Part shown: positions 9,244-16,896 of the stretch, one piece after another
How positions within the stretch are numbered: position 1 is the stretch's first letter
How the letters are laid out: the number at the start of each line of letters is the position of its first letter
From: Terriglobia bacterium
GTDB lineage: Bacteria; Acidobacteriota; Terriglobia; Bryobacterales; Bryobacteraceae
DNA: 64,000 nt
NCBI GenBank assembly: GCA_020073305.1
Contig: JAIQFK010000006.1
Coordinates: forward strand, 248,001 to 312,000
Direction: 5' to 3'
The notes under the pieces: model-generated
The model's input: only the letters and a program-made list of their open reading frames with translations
Databases searched by the model: none
What the model was told of the DNA's origin: nothing
Position numbers and translations under genes: made by a program

Positions 9244-9359
9244 CGGCTGGGGCTCGATGAAGGGCGGGCCTTTTACGAACTCTTACAAATCTAAGTTCCT
9301 CCACGGCAACCGCTGCCCTCCGGCCTCCGTACATATCAGTGAACAAGGAGGAGGAACCC

Positions 9360-9920
9360 ATGAAAAACAGATTCCCGTTCAAGTTAATGTTAGCCTCGCT
9401 GCTGGTCGCGGCCGGCGCCGCAATGGCTTCTACCCCGAATCCCGCGGGCGGCTCGACGGATGCCCAGATCGCGCAGAAAGTGGTCCACGAAATCCGCATG
9501 TATCCGCGTTACACCATTTGGGACAACATCGCCGTGCGTGTGAACAATGGCGATGTGGATTTGCAGGGCCAGGTGAGCCAGCCGTTCAAGAAGGCCGATC
9601 TGAGCCGGATTGCCCAAAAGGTCTCGGGTGTGCGCAGTGTCACCAACGAGATTGCAGTTCTGCCGACTTCATTTTTCGATGACCGCATCCGGCTGCAAGT
9701 CGCGCGCGCCATCTATCGCGATCCCATGTTCTCGCGCTACGCCATTCAAGCCGTACCGCCGATCCACATCATTGTGGACAACGGCCACGTGACCCTCGAG
9801 GGTGTGGTCAACAACCCGATGGAAAAGAATGTCGCGGGGATTCGTGCCGGGCAGGCCGGCTTGAGCTTCGGGCAGGTCACCAACAACCTGCAGGTGGAGA
9901 ATCCCGGTAAGAAGGGCTGA
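9360..9920 (+). CDS. Periplasmic BON-domain protein (OsmY-like)
   Basis: 186 residues. AAGGAGGAGG at 9345-9354 lies five bases before the ATG at 9360, an unusually strong ribosome site that decides this start over the upstream GTG. A signal peptide (MKNRFPFKLMLASLLVAAGAAMAS) is followed by two BON repeats, each with a conserved VxVxNGxVxLxGxV strand: IAVRVNNGDVDLQGQV with VRSVTNEI, and IHIIVDNGHVTLEGVV with VTNNLQVE. BON domains bind membranes or envelope polymers, and OsmY-like proteins protect against envelope stress. A strong intrinsic terminator follows, so it is probably a single highly expressed gene. Confidence 0.92.
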   Translation: MKNRFPFKLMLASLLVAAGAAMASTPNPAGGSTDAQIAQKVVHEIRMYPRYTIWDNIAVRVNNGDVDLQGQVSQPFKKADLSRIAQKVSGVRSVTNEIAVLPTSFFDDRIRLQVARAIYRDPMFSRYAIQAVPPIHIIVDNGHVTLEGVVNNPMEKNVAGIRAGQAGLSFGQVTNNLQVENPGKKG

Positions 9921-9945
9921 GTTGATCTTCCCTTACGTCTGCGTT

Positions 9946-9982
9946 AGCCGGAGGTTCGCTTCAATGGACCTCCGGCTTTTTT
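9946..9982 (+). terminator. Rho-independent terminator after the BON gene
   Basis: The stem AGCCGGAGGT / ACCTCCGGCT (9946-9955 and 9968-9977) is a perfect 10-bp match with a 12-base loop, followed by TTTTTT ending at 9982. It starts 25 bp after the BON stop codon. Confidence 0.92.
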
Positions 9983-10035
9983 CTTGGGCAAGCGCGGACC
10001 AAGTTTCTGCAGATGGGACAATGCGGCTAAGGCGG

Positions 10036-10275
10036 TTACTGGTTGACTGTCGAAAACGATTCTTCGGCTGATGCATAGGATCGGGTGCGAACCGCTTCGC
10101 CGATCCGCATCTCGGCCCAGTTGTAGCGAAATTCCTGGCCGCAATCCAGGCACGCCACATAGGTTCCGTGCCGGTGAGCGGCGGCACTCGCCTTGAAGTT
10201 TCGTCCCGGCGTCAGCGGGAAAGTCATGCGATTGTGAGCACAGCCGAATAGCGCGTTCAAAACTGAATCCAGCAT
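10036..10275 (-). CDS. Small zinc-ribbon-like protein
   Basis: 79 residues. AGGAGG lies six bases ahead of the ATG at 10275, which decides this start over a TTG two codons upstream. Cysteine and histidine pairs FGCAHNRMTF near residue 11 and VACLDCGQEFRYNW near 43 suggest a single zinc site (C-x-H plus CxxC). Function unknown; no partner gene is adjacent. Small proteins of this type recur in Acidobacteria, but I cannot name a family. Confidence 0.65.
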   Translation of the reverse strand: MLDSVLNALFGCAHNRMTFPLTPGRNFKASAAAHRHGTYVACLDCGQEFRYNWAEMRIGEAVRTRSYASAEESFSTVNQ

Positions 10276-10593
10276 GGTCAACCTCCTGTTGCCCCCTTCT
10301 TTTGTCTGCCCCTTCTCACTCGTAAAACCAGGCGCTCTCGAATCCGTTGCTCTCTGCGCCCAACTACGCTTGATTTTGGTTAGGCACTGTTCCTAGCAAA
10401 CGTCATGCCACTCGGGTCTTCGCCGTTTTGCCGAGATGAGCGTCAAAAAACTTGCGTAGCGCCAATCATTTCGCCAATCGAAACGCTTGTCAATCTATCC
10501 GTCCGTGTAATGGGCTATCCAATCGGATAGGCTCCGCGCATGGCCCGGTGAGACAGAACACCACACGCCGAGTCGTTGTGACTCAGGGCTGAA
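10276..10593. other. Intergenic region, no gene seen
   Basis: 318 bp upstream of the small zinc-ribbon gene and downstream of the PilZ gene. It contains only a short inverted repeat, CTATCC-AATC-GGATAG, at 10515-10530. No RNA gene or coding frame can be supported. Confidence 0.5.
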
Positions 10594-10962
10594 TCAATAG
10601 CTCTTGCTCAGAGAGTTGCGGAAGTCCAGACCGATCTGATATTTCTTGCCGCGAAGTCCGCAGTGCCGCACAATCGCGCTTCCCATCAGCTTCAGCTTGG
10701 GCGCTTCAAGCAACACGTATGCACCGGGGGCCATTGGCTCCGGCGACTCTACTCTGGCACCCTGGCTGCTCATATCCACGGCTTGAACGTCAATGCAGCA
10801 TCGATTGCCGGCGGTGTCCTGCCACGAGAGCGTCATCGGACTTTTGGTTTTCAATCGGCCGTGAATCCGCGATTCGGTCCTCGGACGACGGGCTTCGACT
10901 GGGGCCGCGTCGTTCTCCGGTTCTGAACCGCCCCAACTCAACAGAGGTTTTAGAAACTTCAT
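10594..10962 (-). CDS. PilZ-domain protein
   Basis: 122 residues. The C-terminal 85 form a PilZ-like barrel: VQAVDMSSQGARVESPEPMAPGAYVLLE matches the D/NxSxxG part, and SAIVRHCGLRGKKYQIGLDF is the usual closing strand pair. The RxxxR c-di-GMP arginine motif is weak (HGRLKTKSP), so nucleotide binding is uncertain. Likely a cytoplasmic adaptor. It lies beside tRNA-Arg and a second PilZ gene. No clear ribosome site is visible before the ATG at 10962. Confidence 0.8.
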   Translation of the reverse strand: MKFLKPLLSWGGSEPENDAAPVEARRPRTESRIHGRLKTKSPMTLSWQDTAGNRCCIDVQAVDMSSQGARVESPEPMAPGAYVLLEAPKLKLMGSAIVRHCGLRGKKYQIGLDFRNSLSKSY

Positions 10963-11153
10963 AGCGGAGGTGTAAACGCAAGTTAGAGGCCAACAGATCG
11001 CAAGATCGCCCCCCGTCGTAAGCCCTTCAGCGCGAGGCTACTAATGCGCTGGGTTAACCCGTCTGGTTAACAGTCTTCCAGGTGACATTTTGTCCCGCTG
11101 AGTGTCAGGGCGACTTTGACGGCTGGAGAATCAGCGGCGGCCCCGGATGCTGG

Positions 11154-11182
11154 TTGCACAACGGCCGGGAACCCGATAGATT
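11154..11182 (+). promoter_or_regulatory. Candidate promoter for tRNA-Arg(ACG)
   Basis: TTGCAC at 11154-11159 and TAGATT at 11177-11182 are spaced by 17 bp, 21 bp ahead of the tRNA 5' end. Both elements match the sigma-70 consensus at four of six positions or better. Confidence 0.5.
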
Positions 11183-11203
11183 GAGAGGAGTCCCCCGCCC
11201 ATT

Positions 11204-11280
11204 GCGCCCGTAGCTCAGTTGGATAGAGCGTCTGGCTACGAACCAGAAGGTCGGGTGTTCGAGTCACCCCGGGCGCACCA
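11204..11280 (+). tRNA. tRNA-Arg(ACG)
   Basis: A full cloverleaf can be drawn: acceptor GCGCCCG/CGGGCGC, D arm GCTC...GAGC, anticodon loop CTACGAA with ACG at 11238-11240, T arm with TTCGAGT, and an encoded CCA at 11278-11280. No integrase or 3'-end direct repeat marks it as an insertion site here. Confidence 0.97.
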
Positions 11281-11375
11281 GACAACGCATCAAGATTCAG
11301 ATGGTGGCCGCTGAGGCTCGCGTGCACGATCCACCGCGATGGCGCGCCCCCTGGTTGAAAGGAAGCCGCCTTCGC

Positions 11376-11726
11376 TCAGAAGCGGGCGGCTAGCTCACTG
11401 TCGAATTTCAATCCGATCAGGTAGGCGAAGCCCCAGCGGTGACAATGCCGGACGCGCCCACAACCGGCAAGAAAGCACAGGTTTGTGGCGCGGATCCGAA
11501 CGAACGCTCCGACGGGCAAGGGCCGGTAGGAGAGAACCAGCGCACCACCTCCGCTCACGTTCCGCACCAGCGAGCGCATATATCGAATCTGGCGGTTTTC
11601 GTCTCTCCATACGACCGTGACCAGCCCGCGGGCCGATAATCGTGGCTGGTCTCGCATCTCTGCTTTGGTCACACATCCGCGGCCGTCCGCGAGTGTCCGG
11701 GTTGTGCCTGCTACTGTCGCTTCCAT
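11376..11726 (-). CDS. PilZ-domain protein
   Basis: 116 residues. RLSARGLVTVVW fits the RxxxR region, SLVRNVSGGGALVLS is the NxSxxG motif, and RVRHCHRWGFAYLIGLKF closes the barrel, so this is a better PilZ match than the neighbour at 10594. PilZ domains bind cyclic di-GMP and act as adaptors. An internal ATG at 11657 could start a 93-residue form that keeps the whole domain; neither start has a strong ribosome site. Upstream lie inverted TCACC half-sites that may regulate it. Confidence 0.8.
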   Translation of the reverse strand: MEATVAGTTRTLADGRGCVTKAEMRDQPRLSARGLVTVVWRDENRQIRYMRSLVRNVSGGGALVLSYRPLPVGAFVRIRATNLCFLAGCGRVRHCHRWGFAYLIGLKFDSELAARF

Positions 11727-11760
11727 AAGTTCAAAGTGTGCGTGTCAACGCCCTCCGGCC

Positions 11761-11811
11761 TCACCCTAGGTGAGTTCACCCTTGACTAAATCTTAGTTGG
11801 CCCAGGGGTGA
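11761..11811 (-). promoter_or_regulatory. TCACC/GGTGA half-site cluster upstream of the PilZ gene
   Basis: TCACC-CTA-GGTGA (11761-11773) is an exact inverted repeat; TTCACCC follows at 11775-11781 and GGGGTGA at 11805-11811. They sit 35-85 bp upstream of the PilZ start at 11726. The remaining gap to 12062 contains two GGYATCTTTTG copies near 11820-11850 and no gene. Confidence 0.35.
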
Positions 11812-12062
11812 GATTCGCACGGTATCTTTTGGCTGGAGATGGCATCTTTTGATGGGGTCTACACAATACTGTTTAGGCCAAAGCCGTCAGTAGGGTCGCT
11901 TCTATGGCCAGAAGCGGCTAGCGCGCCCCTCGAACACTTGCCCTCTGTGTTCTGGGGTAGTGTGCGCCAATGTTGGGTGACGGACTTCGAAGGCAAACAG
12001 AGAGGACAAAACCAGAATGCACCGTCCGAAATTGCAACACATCGCGACGCTGATTCTACCGA

Positions 12063-12770
12063 TCAGGGATCCTGCCTGAGCGGATCCGAGGTGGTCTGGA
12101 GACGGTAACCAATTGCGTGATCCGTGACCAGATAGCGCGGGTTTGTCGGATCCGGTTCGAGTTTATTGCGCAGTCTCTTGATCAGCAACCGGAGGGAGTG
12201 GGCTCCCTTTTGGGGATCAGCCCCCCATATGGTCTTCACCAGCTCGTTACAGGGTACCGTCTGGTTCGGATGTGATGCCAGATGCGCCAATATTACACAC
12301 TCGGTCGGGGTCAGTCGAGAATTGGAGTCGGCGGCTCTTATGGTGCGTGCGTCCAGATCGATTGTGCTCGTGCCGAGGGAGCAGCGGTGCATGCGCGCAT
12401 CCTGAGAACGGAAGCGACGTAGTGCCGCGCGAATCCGCGCCAGGAACTCGGGAATCACGACAGGCTTAGTCAAGTAGGCGTTCACGCCAGCCTCGAGCAC
12501 GGCCATGCGGTTCGCTCGCGCAATTCGGTCACCAACAACGAGGAGGGTCGTTTCGGGGACAGCATCGCGCCAGGCGGCAGCAAGCACCAACACGCGAGGA
12601 GTGGGGCGGTGCACGTGAAAAAGAACAAGAGAATAGCCTTTCGCAACGGCTTCAGACTGGGCCTCGATCGACTTCTCTTCGACGTCGCATCCTTCCCCCA
12701 ACATCAGCGCACGGAGGGGGTCGCCATTATTCGTCGTGCCGCAGAGTAGCAGAGCCTTTGGGGAATTCAT
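12063..12770 (-). CDS. OmpR-type response regulator with degenerate receiver
   Basis: 235 residues. The C-terminal winged helix is clear: TPTECVILAHLASHPNQTVP, ELVKTIWG, LRLLIKRLRNKLEPDPTNPRYLVTDHAIGYRL. The N-terminal half has the receiver length and keeps the switch lysine (AYLTKP), but the phospho-acceptor position reads LVLFHVHRP, with His where Asp is expected, and the acidic pair near the N-terminus is missing (LLCGTTNNGD). It is therefore probably a phosphorylation-independent regulator. The effector domain resembles those of the two KdpE-like regulators nearby. A motif copy with CACAAT lies about 100-130 bp upstream, suggesting it shares the control of the locus. Confidence 0.88.
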   Translation of the reverse strand: MNSPKALLLCGTTNNGDPLRALMLGEGCDVEEKSIEAQSEAVAKGYSLVLFHVHRPTPRVLVLAAAWRDAVPETTLLVVGDRIARANRMAVLEAGVNAYLTKPVVIPEFLARIRAALRRFRSQDARMHRCSLGTSTIDLDARTIRAADSNSRLTPTECVILAHLASHPNQTVPCNELVKTIWGADPQKGAHSLRLLIKRLRNKLEPDPTNPRYLVTDHAIGYRLQTTSDPLRQDP

Positions 12771-12866
12771 CGAGGTTTTCTAGTTGGCCCACGCCGGGTT
12801 CCTTGCTGCCGTCGCGTTAGTTGGACCTTGACACACCAATCTGGAGCAACCGCTGGCCCCCGCTCA

Positions 12867-12900
12867 ATTGTGGCGAGCAATTCGTGAAAAAGTCATGAAG
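12867..12900 (-). promoter_or_regulatory. Locus motif with -10-like CACAAT, upstream of the degenerate regulator
   Basis: The motif CTTCATGACTTTTTCAC (reverse strand, 12900-12884) is followed 19 bp after CATGAC by CACAAT (12872-12867). The transcript would start near 12860, about 90 bases before the ATG at 12770. The same motif recurs five more times in this locus. Confidence 0.45.
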
Positions 12901-12909
12901 GTCGGCTTA

Positions 12910-13680
12910 CTAAGAGGAGGTGAACAGCGGGATTTCGTGGAGAGACGCGGACTCCGGTCCCGCTTCCCTCGCTGATGCTTCTCGGGAACGGTCGCAGAAA
13001 CGATATCCTATCCACGGCACAGTCAATAAATACTCCGGGTGTGCGGTGTCTGGTTCAATTTTGTTACGCAGTCGTTTGATATAGGTGCGCAGGTACTCCA
13101 ATTCGGACCCATACTCCGGACCCCAGACCGCGCGCAGCAGTCTCGCATGCTCAACGGGAACGTTGGCGTGTTGCATCAGAAACGTAAGTAAGGCAAACTC
13201 CGTCGGTGACAGGCGAATTTCTACGCCGGCTCTTCTCAGTCTGCGGCGATCCGTGTCGAGTTCGATATCTCCAGCCCGGAGGATTGTTCCGCAATGTGGT
13301 TCGGGGTGCAGCCTTCGCGTGATCGCGCGCAAGCGCGCCAGGAGTTCGCGAAAGCTGAACGGCTTCGTTAAGTAGTCGTCCGCACCAGCCTCAAGCGCTT
13401 TCACCTTGTCATCTTCCGTATCGCAGACCGTAACCATGATGATGCCCGCCTGAGGCGTCATCGCACGTAAGCGCCTGCATGTCACCAACCCGCCGATTCC
13501 CGGCATGTTGATGTCAAGCAGTATCAGGTGCGTGTTCTCTTGGGTGACTGCTTCGAGCGCTTCTTCACCCGATCTGGCTTCCCCAATCGTATAGCCGTGA
13601 GCAGCGAGAGAGTTGCGCAGGGTCCGGCGCAACGCCGAATCGTTATCTACGAGCAAGATTCTAACCAGCTTTGTATTCAT
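12910..13680 (-). CDS. KdpE-like response regulator
   Basis: 256 residues. Receiver: ILLVDNDSALRR acidic pocket, phospho-acceptor in LILLDINMPGIGG, MVTVCDTEDD threonine position, and YLTKPFSF lysine. Effector: OmpR-type winged helix with LSPTEFALLTFLMQHANVPV, LLRAVWGPEYGSELEYLRTYIKRLRNKIEPD and PWIGYRF. The LEYLRTYIKRLR helix is characteristic of KdpE-type regulators. The start overlaps the 3' end of the histidine kinase gene by 20 bases, so the pair is co-expressed. No kdpFABC genes are present, so potassium control should not be assumed. Paralogue of the regulator at 18416. Confidence 0.94.
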   Translation of the reverse strand: MNTKLVRILLVDNDSALRRTLRNSLAAHGYTIGEARSGEEALEAVTQENTHLILLDINMPGIGGLVTCRRLRAMTPQAGIIMVTVCDTEDDKVKALEAGADDYLTKPFSFRELLARLRAITRRLHPEPHCGTILRAGDIELDTDRRRLRRAGVEIRLSPTEFALLTFLMQHANVPVEHARLLRAVWGPEYGSELEYLRTYIKRLRNKIEPDTAHPEYLLTVPWIGYRFCDRSREASAREAGPESASLHEIPLFTSS

Positions 13681-15187
13681 GTTCGGCTTCCTTCGTGGCT
13701 ACCGGTAAGGTGAAGTAAAACGTCGTGTCTTGGCTGTACAAGTGTTCCTTGTCTAGCTCCAACGCCCCGCCGTGCGCTGCGACGATCTTTCTTGCAACGT
13801 ACAACCCCAGGCCGGTGCCCGCTGCATCCTGCCCGGCCGCCCCTCGATAGAAGCGCTCGAAGATCTGATTCTGCTCTTCCGGCCTAATCCGGCTTCCGTG
13901 ACTCGTGACGCGAACCGTCACAAGATCGCCTTCCGATATCACGGCGACAGTAATCGTACTAGCTGGAAGGGAATAGCGGTACGCATTGTCGACCAATTGG
14001 CTGATGGCCAGGCCCAGCATCTCGGGATCTGAGAGTACTTCGACCGGTTTTGTGTCCAGTTGGACGGCCAGGGCATGATCATCGGAGTAATTTCGGTATT
14101 GATCTCCAATCTGTCTTACCAGGCTGGGAAGATCCGTGATTCGCATCTTTGGCCTGATTTCCTCTCGATCGAGCCGGGCCATCCGCAACAGGCGCGTGGT
14201 TAGTTGTCCCAGTCCGGCGCTCTGTGTCTCGATGGTGTCCACCATATCCTGCTGCCCTGGAAGCAGGGGCCCAATTTCTCGCAGACTCCCGGCCGCGGCG
14301 AGGATTGTTGCAAGCGGTGTTTTGAACTGGTGGGCAAAAGCGTCCAGGATCGCCGCACGCAACACTTCGCCCTGGGCGGTTGCGGCCGCCTCGCTGGCGG
14401 CTTCAAAGGCGCGAGCCCTCTGGATCATAGCGGCAGCCAAAGCGGACAGAGGACCGGCGGTCGCTTCCGCGTTGCGGAGGTCCTCAAACCCGACAGCGCC
14501 GATGGTTTTTCCGGAGACTCTCAAAACTCGAACAGCGATCCTGGCCTCTTTCTCCTCATGGTCCTTTCCCGAAACATAGGCTTGCTTGGTGAACTCGGCC
14601 AGGCGATGCCGTGATTCGCCGTCGCAGTCGAGTGTAACGAGCGCGCCGTCGAACAGACACATCGCGCGCAAAGCGAAGACATCGCGGAAGATGGGGAGAT
14701 AGGAGGCCTTCACGGTGTCATCCGAGCTCACGGAAACCAAGCGCAAACCCAGTTCATACAAGCGTGCAAGATCGTTGCGTCCGGTCTCTGCGTTGTGAGC
14801 TTCGTCCCGGGCTCGAGAGGCCAGGCGGGTTATCACCAGGGCGGTCACCAAAAATGTCAAGAGCGCCAACTCGTCGGCCGGCCGGCTGATCCGTAAGGTC
14901 AGGACCGGAGGAACGAAGAAATAGTCCAGACAGGCGATCGCACCAATCGAAACAATTGCGGAGGACACAAAACTCGCGGAAGCCGATTGCCAGACAACCA
15001 ACAATAGATAAAGACAACCCGGGATTGGAAAATCAACATGCAAAGCGAAACAGACGCACGTGATAACCGCCACACCCGCAGTACCAAGCGCAGTCTGCTT
15101 CGCGATCTCGTGAAGATGAGCCATCCGTTTTGCATTCATAGTTTGGACTTGGACCCAAGAACCGAATTCGCCGCCGCGCGCCTTCAT
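13661..15187 (-). CDS. KdpD-like sensor histidine kinase (lacks KdpD/Usp N-terminal domains)
   Basis: 508 residues. Four hydrophobic segments near the N-terminus (about 33-125) match the DUF4118 membrane domain of KdpD; the large cytosolic KdpD and Usp domains are absent. A GAF-like region follows, then HisKA with AFAHQFKTPLATILAA (His near 286; Gln replaces the usual Glu). The ATPase domain has QLVDNAYRYS and GTGLGLYVARKI, but the G1 box reads VTSHGSRI without the usual Asp. An internal ATG at 15139 is also possible. Operon with the regulator at 12910. Two tandem copies of the locus motif precede it. Confidence 0.92.
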   Translation of the reverse strand: MKARGGEFGSWVQVQTMNAKRMAHLHEIAKQTALGTAGVAVITCVCFALHVDFPIPGCLYLLLVVWQSASASFVSSAIVSIGAIACLDYFFVPPVLTLRISRPADELALLTFLVTALVITRLASRARDEAHNAETGRNDLARLYELGLRLVSVSSDDTVKASYLPIFRDVFALRAMCLFDGALVTLDCDGESRHRLAEFTKQAYVSGKDHEEKEARIAVRVLRVSGKTIGAVGFEDLRNAEATAGPLSALAAAMIQRARAFEAASEAAATAQGEVLRAAILDAFAHQFKTPLATILAAAGSLREIGPLLPGQQDMVDTIETQSAGLGQLTTRLLRMARLDREEIRPKMRITDLPSLVRQIGDQYRNYSDDHALAVQLDTKPVEVLSDPEMLGLAISQLVDNAYRYSLPASTITVAVISEGDLVTVRVTSHGSRIRPEEQNQIFERFYRGAAGQDAAGTGLGLYVARKIVAAHGGALELDKEHLYSQDTTFYFTLPVATKEAEHEYKAG

Positions 15188-15273
15188 GGGCGCAGGTTGT
15201 TAGGAAGTATTCAGTTGTATGGGAAAAGCCCGATTCAGGACACGGAACCGGATTCGCTTTGAGTACCTACCTG

Positions 15274-15332
15274 ATTGTCCATGAAAGTCGTGAAAAAGGC
15301 ATGAAGATATAAGTAATGAAAAAGTCATGAAA
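15274..15332 (-). promoter_or_regulatory. Two tandem locus motifs upstream of the histidine kinase
   Basis: Read on the reverse strand, TTTCATGACTTTTTCAT (15332-15316) and CTTCATGCCTTTTTCAC (15306-15290) are direct copies spaced 26 bp apart. CATGCC of the nearer copy is followed 18 bp later by GACAAT (15279-15274), a plausible -10, giving a start near 15267 and an 80-base leader. Confidence 0.5.
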
Positions 15333-15361
15333 AGTCACCGGCTTACTCTCCAGGTGAGCGT

Positions 15362-15377
15362 TTATGACTTTTTCATT
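15362..15377 (+). promoter_or_regulatory. Locus motif upstream of the VWFA gene
   Basis: TTATGACTTTTTCATT lies 43 bp ahead of the ATG at 15420 and is oriented toward it, opposite to the two copies that face the kinase gene. No good -10 hexamer follows at 17-19 bp. Confidence 0.45.
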
Positions 15378-15419
15378 GGCGTGGCACCACACTGTAGGTA
15401 CCGGCGAGCGCACACTTGC

Positions 15420-16343
15420 ATGTCTTACCATCCTGGAACCCATCGTTTCTTGTCACTCCTGCTGTTTCTACTTAGCGTCTACCCGAGTACCGCGCAGGAT
15501 AAGCCCAGACCGGCAACGTTTCGAACCGATAGCCAGATGGTGCTGGTTCCAGTAACCGTGACGGATCACAAGGGGAAGACAGTGAACGGGCTGAGGGCGG
15601 AGAACTTCACGATACTTGATGACCGGATGCCACAACGGATCGTCTCCTTTTCGAGTGAAGACGCTCCGTGTTCCGTGGGCTTAATACTGGACGTCAGCGG
15701 CAGTATGCGAGACACGCTCTATGCCGCGAAAGAAGTGGCACGGGCTTTTCTCGCAGAGTCCAACCCGGAGGACGAGTTCTTTCTGATGACCGTATCCACC
15801 AGACCGGAGGCGATTTCCGGCTTTACGACCGATACCGCCACGCTGCTGAACTCGGTACAACGGATCCGCCCGGACGGCGATACCGCGTTGATCGATACCG
15901 TTTATGCCGGTTTGCATCGTATGCATGCGGCGAAGCGGCCTCGTCGAGCGCTGCTGGTTCTCTCCGACGGCATGGACAATCACAGCCGGTATTCGAAGGG
16001 CGAACTGATGTCCGTGGCGGTTGAGGCTGATGTCCAGATCTATACGATTCTCATCGACAATACACCAGCCGGTAAGAAGCCGATCGAACTCATGGAAGAG
16101 CGTCGCGGCCGCATTCTACTGGAGGATCTGGCGGAGAAAACCGGAGGCCTTCACTTCCGTGCAGTGAGCATGACTGACGCGAACCAAGTTGCCGCCAAGG
16201 TGGCCCGCGCTCTACGAAACGAGTACGTAATTGGTTTTCAGATCCAGACCCCAGCGGAATCCGGGAAATGGCACCGGATCCGGGTGAAGGCGGACGTTCC
16301 CGATACGAGTGTGTACGCTCGCAACGGGTACTATTCCCGCTAG
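15420..16343 (+). CDS. VWFA-related secreted protein
   Basis: 307 residues from the ATG at 15420, which begins a signal peptide (MSYHPGTHRFLSLLLFLLSVYPSTAQ); the longer frame from 15327 would run through the motif region. The VWFA-related core has VPVTVTDHKGKTVNGLRAENFTI, a MIDAS start GLILDVSGSMRD (a complete DxSxS), LIDTVYAGLHRM, LVLSDGMDNHS and a C-terminal beta domain ending DTSVYARNGYYSR. It is likely exported and binds a cation-dependent partner. It lies between the two kinase/regulator pairs, convergent by 4 bp with the small HTH gene, and may be the external input or output of this locus, though this is inferred from position only. Confidence 0.9.
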   Translation: MSYHPGTHRFLSLLLFLLSVYPSTAQDKPRPATFRTDSQMVLVPVTVTDHKGKTVNGLRAENFTILDDRMPQRIVSFSSEDAPCSVGLILDVSGSMRDTLYAAKEVARAFLAESNPEDEFFLMTVSTRPEAISGFTTDTATLLNSVQRIRPDGDTALIDTVYAGLHRMHAAKRPRRALLVLSDGMDNHSRYSKGELMSVAVEADVQIYTILIDNTPAGKKPIELMEERRGRILLEDLAEKTGGLHFRAVSMTDANQVAAKVARALRNEYVIGFQIQTPAESGKWHRIRVKADVPDTSVYARNGYYSR

Positions 16344-16347
16344 CCCT

Positions 16348-16755
16348 TTATAGCGGCAGACTTGTACTCTGCGATTTCTCGTGGATCGCAGCGACAGCAT
16401 TCAGGGTCGCGATTTCGGCGTCGTCCACAGTGTCACCTGCTGAAAGCGCTCTCAATTCTTCGTGAATCGGCCCATGTTCAAATACGGGTGGAATGGGTTG
16501 TAAATATCCGAGGAACCTGGCCCAATTGATCCATTCATGGATCAACTGCTCAATCCGTTCTCGCGAAAGGCCGTAGCGCCGGCCAAGTGCGGGACATGAC
16601 CAACCGCGCACGAAATAGAGTCCCACCAGACGCCATTGAATATCCCCGCGCGTCTGGTTCGCCAGGACCGGGAGTTGTGACGGAAAGCTGATCTGGCCAT
16701 TCTGGATGGCCTTCCTGACACGCGGAAGTCTGCCCAACGTGCTTTCCTTTTCCAC
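16348..16755 (-). CDS. Small HTH protein of unknown role
   Basis: About 135 residues from a GTG at 16755; an ATG at 16848 is open too but lies inside the motif region. The central part, VLANQTRGDIQWRLVGLYF followed by GWSCPALGRRYGLSRERI, then QLIHEWINWARFLGYLQPIP, looks like a sigma-like helix-turn-helix (ALGRRYGLSRERIEQLI). A C-terminal acidic tail follows. It belongs to no family I can name; comparable small proteins occur near KdpD/KdpE-like genes in other acidobacteria (from memory, unverified). A promoter candidate with the locus motif precedes it. Confidence 0.62.
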   Translation of the reverse strand: MEKESTLGRLPRVRKAIQNGQISFPSQLPVLANQTRGDIQWRLVGLYFVRGWSCPALGRRYGLSRERIEQLIHEWINWARFLGYLQPIPPVFEHGPIHEELRALSAGDTVDDAEIATLNAVAAIHEKSQSTSLPL

Positions 16756-16791
16756 GCTCCATTTGTGAACTATTCTTGTCACCGACGGAGA

Positions 16792-16823
16792 TCTTAACGG
16801 GTAAGTTGTGAAAAAGGCATGAA
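16792..16823 (-). promoter_or_regulatory. Locus motif with -10-like TTAAGA, upstream of the HTH gene
   Basis: On the reverse strand TTCATGCCTTTTTCAC (16823-16808) is followed 18 bp after CATGCC by TTAAGA (16797-16792). The transcript would start near 16785, consistent with the GTG at 16755. Confidence 0.5.
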
Positions 16824-16842
16824 TGCCGTGGGCGGACCTGAC

Positions 16843-16874
16843 TTTCATGACTTTTTCATGTCTTCCGCTACATA
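16843..16874 (+). promoter_or_regulatory. Locus motif with -10-like TACATA, upstream of the second kinase
   Basis: TTTCATGACTTTTTCATG (16843-16860) is followed 17 bp after CATGAC by TACATA (16869-16874), so transcription would begin near 16881. That argues for a kinase start at 16897 over the upstream ATGs at 16819 and 16858. Confidence 0.5.
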
Positions 16875-16896
16875 TTCAAGTGTGCCTGCGCATCAG

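Noticed and set aside
11067-11327. Frame of 86 codons opposite tRNA-Arg
   Set aside because: It translates the tRNA in reverse (GVTRTPDLLVRSQ), a well-known spurious protein pattern.
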